Shown: piece by piece, positions 36,167 to 45,621 of the stretch
Layout of the letters: each line of letters opens with the position of its first letter
Position numbering within the stretch: the stretch's first letter is position 1
DNA from: Sulfuriflexus mobilis
Lineage (GTDB): Bacteria; Pseudomonadota; Gammaproteobacteria; AKS1
DNA: 64,000 nucleotides
Assembly: GCF_003967195.1 (NCBI RefSeq)
Contig: NZ_AP018725.1
Span: forward strand, 2,531,001-2,595,000
Reading direction: 5' to 3'
Notes under the pieces: generated by a model
The model's input: only the letters and a program-made list of their open reading frames with translations
What the model was told of the DNA's origin: nothing
Database searches by the model: none
Position numbers and translations under genes: made by a program

Positions 36167-38217
36167 AGTTACGCATTACCCTGCTGATCCCTACCCTGCT
36201 GATTGTCGTAACGATAGCCAGCTCGGTGCTTACGTTTATCTATAACAACGATCTTGCCGAACAACAGATACGCGCCGAGGCAAAAGAACAACTGCGACTG
36301 GATATCACCCGTCTACAGAATATCCTCTACAACCTGTTAACTGAAAATAATCTCCCTGAGGCCCGCCTGAATATATCGGTTATGGCCATGGATTCCACGA
36401 TAAACCATATTGTCCTTGCCGATGAAAACGCAAACGTATTAATCGCCAATCGTTACAGCTGGGAAGGCCAGCACGCCAGTATTTTTCCTGGCTTTGACAG
36501 TAAGGTTGTCAGCCAGGTCCGCAGCAGCAACCGGCCCCACATTGCCTTCAGGAGCAATGACAGCTCGCTGCTAAATGGCTTTTACCCAATCGTCATTAAA
36601 ATCGAAGATAGTTTCGGCCGACCTATAAAGCATGTTGGCATTTTGTATACCGAACTGAGCATAGCCAGAAAACTATACACTGCGCGCAATCAAGCCTTCA
36701 AACAATCAGCCTTCCAGGGCGGCTTCATGCTGGCTGCCGCTCTGATTATTGCCTTACTGCTACACGTTCTTGTTTCAAAACGCCTGGGCTCACTGGCCAA
36801 CTCCGCCACCAACCTTGCCGAGGGCGACCTCGCCACCACCATTACGGTCGGCGGTAACGATGAACTGAGCCACCTTGCCAGTGCCTTCGATAACATGCGT
36901 GAACAGGTGAGAACGCAGATTCATCACATGGAACAGGCCGAATCCGACTTACGCGAGTTTAATAGCATGCTCGAACACCGGATTAACAAGCGCACGGCAT
37001 TACTGAAGGACGAATTGGAGAAAAGAGAGGCCCTTGAAAAACAGCTGTTGCATGCGCAAAAGATGGAATCCCTCGGTCAACTCACAGGTGGCATCGCCCA
37101 TGACTTTAATAACATCCTCTCCAGCATCATTGGTTTTACCCAGCTCGCACGCGGTCTTGATGTCAGCAAGAATCATGAAAAACTTTCTGGATATCTCGCG
37201 CAGATTCAACAAAGTGGTGAACGTGCCGCCAGCCTGGTCGCACAGATGTTGACCTACAGCCGCACCGAGGGGGATGTTAAACATAAACAAAATCTCTCGG
37301 CAACAGAGTTGTTTGCCGACACCTTTTCCATGTTGCGTCCCATCATTCCGAGTAATATTAAATTACACATAGCACCCGCTACCAATGACCTGATAATCAA
37401 CGCCAACCCTGTAATGATGAGCCAGGTGCTTACCAACCTGTGTCTGAATGCCAGAGATTCGATTAAGGAAGGTCAGGGGGAGATCAGGATAGAGGCAGAG
37501 GCCGTCTATGACGTCTCCAGTTTATGCTCATCCTGCCAACAACCTATCAAGGGTGACTTTGTAGTGATTCACGTTACCGATAATGGTTGTGGTATTGATG
37601 AAGATGTTGTCAGTCGCGTATTCGACCCCTTCTTTTCTACCAAGGAAACCGGTAAGGGCACCGGCATGGGTCTGTCAATGGTGCACGGCATTATTCATAA
37701 ACATGGCGGGCACGCTTGCATAAACTCGGTTCCCGGAAAAGGAACGACTATCAGTATTTACCTGCCGCCGGCGGTCATTGATACCGCGCCTGATGAGACA
37801 AAAGACCCCGCGGCCGCAACCAGTAATACATATGACCATAGCCATGACCATAACCACATACTTATCGTTGATGATGAGGCCTCCCTGACTGACTTTCTTG
37901 GCGAATTACTGGAACTGCATCATTACAAGGTAACCAGCATGAATGATAGCCAGGTGGCGCTTGAGTATTTTGAACGACACAAGGACACGATTGATCTTGT
38001 GATTTCCGACCAAACCATGCCCGGGCTGCTTGGTACTGACATGGCCCTGGCCATGCTGAAACTCTCGCCATCGCTACCCTTTATTCTCTGCACCGGACAC
38101 AGTGAGCACGTCAACCGCCAACAAGCACTGGACATGAATATCGCTGCCTTTATGCAAAAACCCATCGATTCCGACACCTTACTGGAAACCATCAGACGCC
38201 ACCTACAAAAACCGTGA
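36163..38217 (+). CDS. Hybrid sensor histidine kinase with C-terminal receiver
   Basis: 684 residues from ATG 36163, which overlaps the stop of the binding-protein gene by four bases. Membrane helix 5-27; periplasmic domain about 28-185; helix 186-205; HAMP (about 206-260); a coiled coil; HisKA with His313 in LTGGIAHDFNNILSSI; HATPase with NLCLNARDS, DNGCGI and GKGTGMGLSMV; receiver domain (about 563-684) with ILIVDDEASLTDFL, phospho-Asp in DLVISDQTMPG and Lys in MQKP. A CSSCQQ pair lies inside the ATPase domain. No output regulator is adjacent; SixA follows after 39 bases. Confidence 0.93.
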   Translation: MKLRITLLIPTLLIVVTIASSVLTFIYNNDLAEQQIRAEAKEQLRLDITRLQNILYNLLTENNLPEARLNISVMAMDSTINHIVLADENANVLIANRYSWEGQHASIFPGFDSKVVSQVRSSNRPHIAFRSNDSSLLNGFYPIVIKIEDSFGRPIKHVGILYTELSIARKLYTARNQAFKQSAFQGGFMLAAALIIALLLHVLVSKRLGSLANSATNLAEGDLATTITVGGNDELSHLASAFDNMREQVRTQIHHMEQAESDLREFNSMLEHRINKRTALLKDELEKREALEKQLLHAQKMESLGQLTGGIAHDFNNILSSIIGFTQLARGLDVSKNHEKLSGYLAQIQQSGERAASLVAQMLTYSRTEGDVKHKQNLSATELFADTFSMLRPIIPSNIKLHIAPATNDLIINANPVMMSQVLTNLCLNARDSIKEGQGEIRIEAEAVYDVSSLCSSCQQPIKGDFVVIHVTDNGCGIDEDVVSRVFDPFFSTKETGKGTGMGLSMVHGIIHKHGGHACINSVPGKGTTISIYLPPAVIDTAPDETKDPAAATSNTYDHSHDHNHILIVDDEASLTDFLGELLELHHYKVTSMNDSQVALEYFERHKDTIDLVISDQTMPGLLGTDMALAMLKLSPSLPFILCTGHSEHVNRQQALDMNIAAFMQKPIDSDTLLETIRRHLQKP

Positions 38218-38256
38218 ATCTTTGCTATGCTATGTTCCAATCCGGGGGGATAGGGA

Positions 38257-38721
38257 ATGAAACTGTATTTAGTACAACACGGCCAGGCCTGTACCAGGGA
38301 TATCGATCCGAACCGCCCACTCACTGAACAAGGCAAAACCGACGTAAACCGGCTGGCCGTGTTTCTGCGCAAGAGCGGCGTGCGTGTCGAACGCATTATT
38401 CACAGTGGTAAATTACGAGCCCAGCAAACCGCCGAGCGCCTCGTCAGTGCCATCGCTGCAGGCACGGCAGCCGACGTCAGCGATGTCATTAACCCCAATG
38501 ACGACCCGGTAACGTTCTTACAATTATCTTCCTCATGGAACGGCGACACACTCATCGTCGGCCACCTGCCCTTTATGGCAAGGCTCGTCTCTCAACTCAC
38601 CCTAGGCAATACACGGACCATGTTTACCGAATTTACCCCGGGCAGTGCCGTGTGTCTCGAACGCTATGAAGATAATCACTGGGCACTGAACTGGATGGTG
38701 CGCCCGGAAGTGTTGAACTAG
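38257..38721 (+). CDS. sixA: Phosphohistidine phosphatase SixA
   Basis: 154 residues. Histidine-phosphatase fold: YLVQHGQACTRDIDPNRPLTEQGKTDVNRL (catalytic His8 in QHG rather than the more common RHG), IIHSGKLRAQQTAERL, and LIVGHLPFMARLVSQL with the second catalytic His. SixA removes phosphate from histidine-containing phosphotransfer domains. It lies 39 bases after a hybrid kinase on the same strand, so it may tune that phosphorelay. Confidence 0.93.
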   Translation: MKLYLVQHGQACTRDIDPNRPLTEQGKTDVNRLAVFLRKSGVRVERIIHSGKLRAQQTAERLVSAIAAGTAADVSDVINPNDDPVTFLQLSSSWNGDTLIVGHLPFMARLVSQLTLGNTRTMFTEFTPGSAVCLERYEDNHWALNWMVRPEVLN

Positions 38722-38798
38722 GCTGACTTGCCGGTCTTCCTCAGGCTGTTCATCTCATATTCCCCATAGAGGACTGCTAACAGGGAACGGGTGTTACC

Positions 38799-39188
38799 TT
38801 ACGGCGACTTCTCTCCCGGGGGCTGTGAGGGCTTGCTCAACACATAGGCCGCTCCGTAGAGCATAAACAGGGTAACCCCCGCCTTGGCCCAGGGCGGGAT
38901 ACTGCTATAGACCAGCATCAGCACCAGGCTGAAACTTATCATCGACACCGACAGCAACTTGGCCTTCAGCGGGATGACCCGGTGTTGCTGCCAGCGCTGC
39001 AGGGATGGACCAAACAGCTTGTGGTGATACAACCAGTCGTGGAAGCGCTGCGAACTCTTCGAAAACATCCACAGGGCCAGGATCATAAATGGCGTGGTCG
39101 GCAACACCGGCAAAAAGGCGCCAATCACCCCTGTGGCAAAGAAGGCCCACCCAAAAATGGCATACAAGGCTTTATGTGGCATGGTCAT
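38799..39188 (-). CDS. DUF454 (YbaN-like) inner membrane protein
   Basis: 129 residues. IFGWAFFATGVIGAFLPVLPTTPFMILALWMFSKSSQRFHDWLYHHKLFGPSLQRW is the DUF454/YbaN signature, followed by two more membrane helices. Function unknown. Monocistronic, minus strand between sixA and the antiporter. Confidence 0.92.
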   Translation of the reverse strand: MTMPHKALYAIFGWAFFATGVIGAFLPVLPTTPFMILALWMFSKSSQRFHDWLYHHKLFGPSLQRWQQHRVIPLKAKLLSVSMISFSLVLMLVYSSIPPWAKAGVTLFMLYGAAYVLSKPSQPPGEKSP

Positions 39189-39329
39189 AGACTGTGTATC
39201 GACAGCACGGAGTGAAAACTTCAGTCCAGTTTAACACTTTTCGCCCCTGCCCCCGCCGGGATGATGGCGTGACGCGAACTGTCCGGTACGCTAAGCTTGT
39301 ATCATCCCTGGCAACACACAAGCGACAGC

Positions 39330-40499
39330 ATGCCTAGCGAACCTATCATTTTTACCATCTTCCTGATCTTTGCCGGTGCGGCAATCCTCGCGACCCTGGC
39401 CCTGTATGCCCGCCTTTCCCTGCTGATCGTCTATATCGGTCTTGGCATCCTGCTTGGACCCTTTGGCGTCAACATCGTCTCGGATCCGCAGATTATCCAG
39501 GGGCTCTCTCATATCGGCATCATCTTTCTGCTGTTCCTGCTCGGCGTGAACCTGCAACCACAGAAACTGATCCACATGCTCAGGGAGTCAGTCTATGTCA
39601 CGGGTGCCAGTGCCATGGGCTTTCTTGGCCTGGGTGCCGGCATTGCCCTGTTGTTTGGCTATGCCCTGACAGATTCCCTCGTTATCGGTGCGGCAATGAT
39701 GTTCTCAAGTACGATTATCGGCCTCAAGCTGCTGCCAACCACGGTGCTGCATCATCAACACATGGGCGAGATCATTATCAGTATCCTGCTGCTGCAGGAT
39801 ATCCTCGCCATCCTCATCCTGATGTTGTTGCCGGCCGACTGGGCAAATGCCTTCCCTCTCCTGGAAATCTTCAAACTGCTTGGCTCCCTGATTGGCCTGA
39901 TCCTGTTCGCCTGGGCCTTTGCCCGCTTCGTGCTGTTCAGGCTCATCGCCCGCTTCGACCGCATCCAGGAATATATCTTCCTGCTTGCCATTGGCTGGTG
40001 CCTGAGCATGGCCGAACTGGCGGTGATGCTGGGGCTGTCTGCCGAGATCGGCGCCTTTATCGGCGGCATCGCCCTGGCCACCAACCCGATTGCCCTGTAT
40101 ATCGGCGAAAGCCTGAAGCCACTGCGTGACTTCTTTCTGGTCATCTTCTTCTTTGCCCTCGGCGCGAGTTTCGATCTCGGCATTATCGAAAAGGTCTGGC
40201 TACCGGCCAGTATCCTCGCCGGCACCTTCATGCTCATCAAGCCACTGAGTTTCAAGTGGCTACTACGTGGTTATGGCGAGGCCTCGGGAAAGTCACTTGA
40301 GGCAGGCGTGCGACTAGGCCAGATCAGTGAGTTCTCACTGTTCATTGCGGTTCTGGCATTGGAGCTCAAGGTTATCAGTACCGAGGCCTCGTACCTGATC
40401 CAGGTCACTACCCTGCTCAGCTTCCTGGTCTCGTCGTGGTTTATCGTCATGCGTTACCCGACACCGATCGCGACCTCGGATAAACTGCGCAGAGATTAG
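39330..40499 (+). CDS. Cation:proton antiporter (CPA2, KefB-like, no TrkA-N)
   Basis: 389 residues from ATG 39330; a TTG at 39297 would add 11 residues. Twelve or so membrane helices. CPA2 hallmarks include YIGLGILLGPFGVNIVSD near the start, LGLSAEIGAFIGGIALATNP, and LGASFDLGIIEKVWLP. Probably exchanges K+ or Na+ for H+ across the inner membrane. Unlike KefB/C it ends right after the membrane domain, lacking the regulatory NAD-binding TrkA-N part. Confidence 0.88.
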   Translation: MPSEPIIFTIFLIFAGAAILATLALYARLSLLIVYIGLGILLGPFGVNIVSDPQIIQGLSHIGIIFLLFLLGVNLQPQKLIHMLRESVYVTGASAMGFLGLGAGIALLFGYALTDSLVIGAAMMFSSTIIGLKLLPTTVLHHQHMGEIIISILLLQDILAILILMLLPADWANAFPLLEIFKLLGSLIGLILFAWAFARFVLFRLIARFDRIQEYIFLLAIGWCLSMAELAVMLGLSAEIGAFIGGIALATNPIALYIGESLKPLRDFFLVIFFFALGASFDLGIIEKVWLPASILAGTFMLIKPLSFKWLLRGYGEASGKSLEAGVRLGQISEFSLFIAVLALELKVISTEASYLIQVTTLLSFLVSSWFIVMRYPTPIATSDKLRRD

Positions 40500-40570
40500 A
40501 ACAAGTAACGGAGAGCAGGCAGGAATCGTGTGATTCTCCGTTCGCTATCCAGAACGTTTATACTCTTCAC

Positions 40571-41257
40571 ATGATTCCTGTTATCGCCGCACTGTTATTG
40601 TTATTTGCCCTGATTTACGGCCCCCAATACTGGGTCAGCCGGGTCTTGCGCCATTATAGTCTCGAGCAGGACCACTACCCCGGCAGCGGCGGCGAACTGG
40701 CCGAGCACCTCGTCAACACACTGGGTCTGCAGGGTGTCAAAGTGGAGCAGACCGAGCTTGGTGACCACTATGACCCGATCGACAAGGCTGTGCGCCTGAG
40801 CGAACAAAACTTTAAGGGCAAGTCACTCACTGCCATTACGGTTGCCGCACACGAGGTCGGCCATGCCATCCAGCACCAGCTCGACTACATGCCCTTCAAG
40901 ATGCGTCAGCATCTGGTGGTGTTTGCCAGCGGCGCGGAAAAACTCGGCGCCTTCATGATGTTTGCCCTGCCAGTTATGGTGCTCGTCTCACGTTCACCAC
41001 ATATTGGCCTGGGTATGTTTATCATTGGCATTGGCAGTCTTTTGCTCGGTACCATCGTCCACCTGGTAACCCTGCCTGTTGAGTGGGACGCCAGCTTCAA
41101 ACGCGCCCTGCCCATCCTGCAAGAAGGACGCTATATCTCCGCGCTCGAACAACAGCACGCAAAAAAGATCCTTACCGCCGCGGCGCTGACCTATGTCTCG
41201 GCCTCGCTTGCCAGCCTGCTCAACCTCGCCCGCTGGATTGCGATCCTGCGACGCTAG
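40571..41257 (+). CDS. Membrane zinc metallopeptidase (YugP family)
   Basis: 228 residues. N-terminal membrane helix (1-18), then a soluble part with the zinc-protease motif HEVGHAIQHQ in TAITVAAHEVGHAIQH, two further helices (about 123-158), and the terminal ALTYVSASLASLLNLARW. This is the YugP/neutral zinc metallopeptidase layout. Substrates unknown. Its stop overlaps by four bases the end of the convergent gene. Confidence 0.92.
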   Translation: MIPVIAALLLLFALIYGPQYWVSRVLRHYSLEQDHYPGSGGELAEHLVNTLGLQGVKVEQTELGDHYDPIDKAVRLSEQNFKGKSLTAITVAAHEVGHAIQHQLDYMPFKMRQHLVVFASGAEKLGAFMMFALPVMVLVSRSPHIGLGMFIIGIGSLLLGTIVHLVTLPVEWDASFKRALPILQEGRYISALEQQHAKKILTAAALTYVSASLASLLNLARWIAILRR

Positions 41258-41805
41258 TCATCGATCAACAGGTGCCCGAACCAGGCAAAGACACCGATCA
41301 TAATGCCGGTCACCAGCTGTGCATGCACGAGGTAGGAAAACTTCTTTAACTGCTTTGGCGTGAAACGCCATGCCAGAAACAGACCAAACAAAGACTGCCA
41401 AATCAACAAAGCCAGCACCGCAGGAAAGAATAATATATCGAAGGGTATCCCCATCAGAAACATATGCAGCAGGATCACCGCCAGGGTGGCGATACCGACA
41501 TAGACATGGCTGCGATCAAGAAAGCCCAATAGTGGCTGAAATACCGGCAGACTGATCTCAGGTGAATAATCCGGTAACAGCCGGTGCGCTATGGCACCCT
41601 TGCCCAGCAGGATCTTCAGCAGGGTGCGGGCATAAATAAACAACAAGGCCCACAGGCCCACTTCACCAAAGCCTTCACCGATCTCGGTCAGATAGGTTTC
41701 ACGTTCGGGAATGCCAGGATAAACATTGTAGGCATAAATAAAATAACCGAGCGACAGCAGCAAGACTATCGCAGTAAAAATCAAAACACTTTTAATACCC
41801 TTCAT
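41254..41805 (-). CDS. Cytochrome b-like/ferric-reductase-like membrane protein
   Basis: 183 residues from ATG 41805, which has GAGG 8 bases upstream; the longer frame to 41874 is less likely. Four to five membrane helices (about 5-25, 48-65, 90-115, 122-145, 160-180). Histidines occur at helix positions (DRSHVYVGI, LLHMFLMG, LVHAQLVTG, WFGHLL), reminiscent of the haem-binding histidines of ferric-reductase-like membrane domains. Haem binding is inferred only from these positions. Confidence 0.7.
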   Translation of the reverse strand: MKGIKSVLIFTAIVLLLSLGYFIYAYNVYPGIPERETYLTEIGEGFGEVGLWALLFIYARTLLKILLGKGAIAHRLLPDYSPEISLPVFQPLLGFLDRSHVYVGIATLAVILLHMFLMGIPFDILFFPAVLALLIWQSLFGLFLAWRFTPKQLKKFSYLVHAQLVTGIMIGVFAWFGHLLIDD

Positions 41806-41870
41806 CTCGCCACCTCTATGGGCATCGCCTACTCGCAATATTTTAAAGTATCGCTTCGCTAAAGGCCCGA

Positions 41871-42128
41871 TCATTTGATCATTAACATCAGCCCGCCAAT
41901 CATCAGCATGAGGCTGGTCACCCGGTTAAAACTTTTCTGCGCGATCTCTATATGCAGGTGATTACCTACATACCTGGCGAGTAACGGAACCAACAGGCCC
42001 TTTATCGTATAGGCGATAAAGATAATGCCGATGAAAAAAACAACCTGCGCGGAGGATAAATTGATCACATAAAAAATATAGCCCCTGCATACTTTGCCAC
42101 GATTATTCTTCAGCGCCAGGATTTTCAT
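41871..42128 (-). CDS. Short membrane protein, possible truncated TauE/SafE exporter tail
   Basis: 85 residues with two membrane helices. The last about 55 residues (GLLVPLLARYVGNHLHIEIAQKSFNRVTSLMLMIGGLMLMIK) resemble the C-terminal end of TauE/SafE sulfite or anion exporters, where a G-x-x-L helix is followed by a short loop and F-R before the last helix. The first 25 residues fit nothing, and the start overlaps the upstream gene by 26 bases. It may be a decayed exporter fragment rather than a working gene. Confidence 0.4.
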   Translation of the reverse strand: MKILALKNNRGKVCRGYIFYVINLSSAQVVFFIGIIFIAYTIKGLLVPLLARYVGNHLHIEIAQKSFNRVTSLMLMIGGLMLMIK

Positions 42129-43113
42129 TCATCAGCATCGCAAAAAACCGCTGCCGTCGTTTTTTATTCAGGCTACGGTACACACGGAAACGGACATGCT
42201 GCTGCGGTCGAGACAGGTCCATTTCTATGCCCCATAAGGGCAACAGACTATCCGGCTGGATAGAGTAACGGATATCGGCGAGCACGTTCGGCCGTTCTGG
42301 GTGCAGGGCGATATAATCGGCAGAGAACTCCTGAAAGCGCAAGATATCCCGGTATAACACCGACCCTGACGGCAGGTCGTGGGCATCGCGCGCGGGGATG
42401 TACTTGTCTATTGAAGACCCCGAATAGATCCGCGGCTGCAGACCGACATGCACGGCATCGACGTAAAACCGTCCATTGGCTTCATAAATGCCGCGCCAGA
42501 GCACGATATTACCAAAACTAGGTTTGGCGATGAGCCGTGCCGGGGTGTGTCCACGCATAGCGGCCAGTGACTCGATTGCCGATTCGGCCCGCTGCAATTG
42601 CACAGTCGCCAGCAGCAAATACCCCCCCGCCACAACCAGGGCCCAGCGGGCGGGACGCCAACTACGACGTCGCCAGGCCATGACCACACCGATGATCAGC
42701 GCCAGGGTAAAGATCGGGTCAACGATGGCGATGATGTGAAAGGCCAGCCGTTCATCTAACAAGGGCCAAAGCAAATAGGTACCGTAACTGGTGCAGGCGT
42801 CAATCAACCCGCTAAGGCTGTAGCCAAGCAGGGAAAACAGATACAGGCGTCGAAAACCCAGGTGCTTCCTGTACAACGGCCATAAGATCAGGGCCGCGAT
42901 CAAGGCACCGAAGGGGATAAAAAATACCGAATGGGTAAAGTGACGGTGATACTCGATCGTCAGCAGGCTATCCGTTGACGAATAGATCAGGGCATCGGCG
43001 TCGGCCAGTAAGCCGGCGGCAAAGCCGATACCGGTTGCCAGACGTGTTTCCGTGGGTTTGGCGGCAGATTGTGCCAGGGCCGCACCCAGCAGCCCTTGAG
43101 TCAGTAGATCCAT
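42103..43113 (-). CDS. YdjM-type metal-dependent hydrolase (membrane)
   Basis: 336 residues. It begins MDLLTQGLLGAALAQ and has HRHFTHSVFFIPFGALIAALI with the metal-type histidines, followed by several membrane helices through residue 190. This is the DUF457/YdjM family labelled membrane-bound metal-dependent hydrolase. A soluble C-terminal region follows, ending in a basic RVYRSLNKKRRQRF. Substrate unknown. Divergent from the next sensor kinase. Confidence 0.88.
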   Translation of the reverse strand: MDLLTQGLLGAALAQSAAKPTETRLATGIGFAAGLLADADALIYSSTDSLLTIEYHRHFTHSVFFIPFGALIAALILWPLYRKHLGFRRLYLFSLLGYSLSGLIDACTSYGTYLLWPLLDERLAFHIIAIVDPIFTLALIIGVVMAWRRRSWRPARWALVVAGGYLLLATVQLQRAESAIESLAAMRGHTPARLIAKPSFGNIVLWRGIYEANGRFYVDAVHVGLQPRIYSGSSIDKYIPARDAHDLPSGSVLYRDILRFQEFSADYIALHPERPNVLADIRYSIQPDSLLPLWGIEMDLSRPQQHVRFRVYRSLNKKRRQRFFAMLMNENPGAEE

Positions 43114-43235
43114 AGCGTTTTATTGATAGATTCTTTAAGCTGTCAGAGATAATAACTTTAGCAAAAGTATAGTTTATTTCCTTTTATCTCTATAAATGCT
43201 GTTATTCACGGTATGATGGAAACCCGATAGCCAGT

Positions 43236-45572
43236 ATGCACGTTCAACCCGATAAATACCGCTGGTACGTAGGCCTCGCACTCATCGTGCTGGGCTTGCT
43301 TGGCAATTTCAGTAGTTATTCACTGTTTTTCGGTGTGGATTTTCTCTTTGGCAGCATCGCTGTCTTGCTGGCCATTCGTTTACTCGGCACACTGGCTGCC
43401 ACTCTCATCGCCATTATTGTCGGTAGCTACACCATATATCTATGGGGCCACCCTTATGCGTTGATCATCTTTACCCTCGAGGCCCTGGTCGTTGCTTACC
43501 TGCAGGGTACCCGCCTGCGCGGGCTGGTACTCGCCGATATCGTCTACTGGGCGGTATGCGGCGCGCCGTTAATCTGGGGCTTCTACAACCATTTTATCGG
43601 TATGGACACTACCCAGGCCGCCTTCATCATGCTCAAACAGCCGGTGAACGGGGTGTTTAATGCCATTATCGCGACGTTTATCCTGATCTTCCTCGGTCTC
43701 GATAAACGCCTGCCCCGGCTTCTGGGCATTGACCTGCCCCGTATTTCCAGTCGTGAACTCCTCTTCACGCTGATCATCTCCGGCGTGTTTATCTCCAGCC
43801 TCGCCATTGTTGTCTACCAAAGTCGTGTCGAACTGGTAGCACTGGAGACGCACCTGACTGAAAAACTGCAACTACGCGGCGCTATCGTCAGGGACTATGT
43901 TCGCGTACAAGGTATCCCCGATACCGCCGAGACCCTGAAACGCATTTCGGGCAGTACCGAACAGGATGGCGCCGAGATATGCCTGGTTACCCGCCAACGC
44001 GAGGTCGTCCTCAATACCGAGGGAGACCGGCCGCCACACGATTTTTTCAGTAACGGCCGTAACATCAAACGTTCCGATCAACTCTACCAGTGGCTGCCAC
44101 CACGCCAGGGCATGGCACACATGCTCTGGTGGCGATCATCGCTGTATTTCATCAAGGTGCCTGTGGGGCAACATGGGATCGGCACAGTTGTTGTCAGCGC
44201 CCCGGCGGCACCGGTCATTGATGCACTACATGCCCTGCACACACAAACCCTGCTGTTGATGGTCACTATTACCGTGATTGCCGTCATCGTCTCGCTGATT
44301 ATCAGTTATCTCTTTGCCCGACCCCTGATCAGCCTTTCCCGGCTCAGCCAGGACCTGCCGGAAAAGATTCTCCAGCAACATACACTGGACTGGCCACATA
44401 GTCAGGTCAGCGAAGTGGCGCAACTCAGCAATAATATCGAATATATGGCCAATAAACTGGCTGCTAATTTGCGCGATCTGCACCAGGTCCAGGAGGACCT
44501 TGAAGACCGCGTGCGGCAACGAACCCTGGCGCTGCAACACCTCTCCGCGCACAACGCCGCCCTCATTGATAATGCCGTCGAAGGCATTGTGACCGTCGAT
44601 GAACACTACACCATACTGACCTTCAACAAGACTGCCGAAAAACTCTTTGGATATTGCGCCGATGAGATTATCGGCAAGACCCTGCACAACCTGCTGGATA
44701 ACCCTGATGAAGAACCCTTACTACCCGACATCGGCACTCACCCGGAACAGGCACTTAACCTGAATGGTCGGCACAGACAAGGTGGCCTGTTCAGGCTCGA
44801 GTTGCTACGGGCACCCGTGCCGCTTGAAGACAAGACGGTTTATGCCTGTTTCCTGCGTGACATCAGTGAACGCGACAAGGTCGAGAAACTCAAGAACGAC
44901 TTTATCTCCACGGTCAGTCATGAACTGCGAACACCGCTAACCGCCATCATGGGCTCGATTAAACTCCTTCAGGGCACCAAGGCCGACAAACTCGACGCCG
45001 AGTCCCACAACCTTATTGATATTGCTGTTAACAACATCGATCGCCTGATGCGCATTGTCAATGACTTGCTGGACGTGCAAAAAATCATCACCAACGAAGG
45101 CATGTCTTTTCACCTCGTCTCCACCGAGGTCATGCCCCTGATGGAACGTATTCTCAAAGACAATACTGCCTATGCCGAACGCTACCAGGTGAAAATGGAA
45201 ATCACTGACCGGGCGGAGGGTTGTTTTATCCTCACCGATGCCGACCGCCTGGCACAGGCCATTACCAACCTGCTCTCCAACGCCGCAAAATTCTCAGCAA
45301 AAAATGGGGTGATTCGTCTCGCCGTGCGACGGCAAGGTGATTCTGTTCAGATCACGGTCTCCGACGAGGGCGAGGGTATTCCGGAAGACTTTCAAGAGCA
45401 GATATTTGGGCGCTTCACCCAGGCCAACTCCGAGACAACCCGGGTATTCGGCGGCACCGGCCTAGGTTTGAATATTACCCGGAGTATCGTCGAGCGTCTC
45501 GGCGGGCGTATCTGGTTTGACTCCTCCAGCAAGGGTAGCCACTTCCACATCGAACTCGGCCTGCAGACATAA
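43236..45572 (+). CDS. Large sensor histidine kinase with MASE-like, HAMP, PAS domains
   Basis: 778 residues. N-terminal integral sensor with about five helices (10-155, MASE-like); helix 176-195; an extracytoplasmic stretch 196-335; helix 338-360; HAMP (about 362-415); PAS (about 437-550, with NAVEGIVTVDEHYTILTFNKTAEKLFGY); HisKA with His562 in TVSHELRTPLTA; HATPase with NLLSNAAKFS, DEGEGIP and GGTGLGLNITRSI. The best partner is unknown: no response regulator is adjacent. It ends 49 bases before trhP on the same strand, an arrangement that may just be proximity. Confidence 0.9.
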   Translation: MHVQPDKYRWYVGLALIVLGLLGNFSSYSLFFGVDFLFGSIAVLLAIRLLGTLAATLIAIIVGSYTIYLWGHPYALIIFTLEALVVAYLQGTRLRGLVLADIVYWAVCGAPLIWGFYNHFIGMDTTQAAFIMLKQPVNGVFNAIIATFILIFLGLDKRLPRLLGIDLPRISSRELLFTLIISGVFISSLAIVVYQSRVELVALETHLTEKLQLRGAIVRDYVRVQGIPDTAETLKRISGSTEQDGAEICLVTRQREVVLNTEGDRPPHDFFSNGRNIKRSDQLYQWLPPRQGMAHMLWWRSSLYFIKVPVGQHGIGTVVVSAPAAPVIDALHALHTQTLLLMVTITVIAVIVSLIISYLFARPLISLSRLSQDLPEKILQQHTLDWPHSQVSEVAQLSNNIEYMANKLAANLRDLHQVQEDLEDRVRQRTLALQHLSAHNAALIDNAVEGIVTVDEHYTILTFNKTAEKLFGYCADEIIGKTLHNLLDNPDEEPLLPDIGTHPEQALNLNGRHRQGGLFRLELLRAPVPLEDKTVYACFLRDISERDKVEKLKNDFISTVSHELRTPLTAIMGSIKLLQGTKADKLDAESHNLIDIAVNNIDRLMRIVNDLLDVQKIITNEGMSFHLVSTEVMPLMERILKDNTAYAERYQVKMEITDRAEGCFILTDADRLAQAITNLLSNAAKFSAKNGVIRLAVRRQGDSVQITVSDEGEGIPEDFQEQIFGRFTQANSETTRVFGGTGLGLNITRSIVERLGGRIWFDSSSKGSHFHIELGLQT

Positions 45573-45621
45573 AATCACATCAGCCGAGGTATTCGCCCGG
45601 AAATTTGCTAAAATAGCGCCC

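Noticed and set aside
40507..40542. Nested hairpin AACGGA...TCCGTT between the antiporter and metallopeptidase genes
   Set aside because: No T-run on either strand and a short outer stem; not strong enough to call a terminator.
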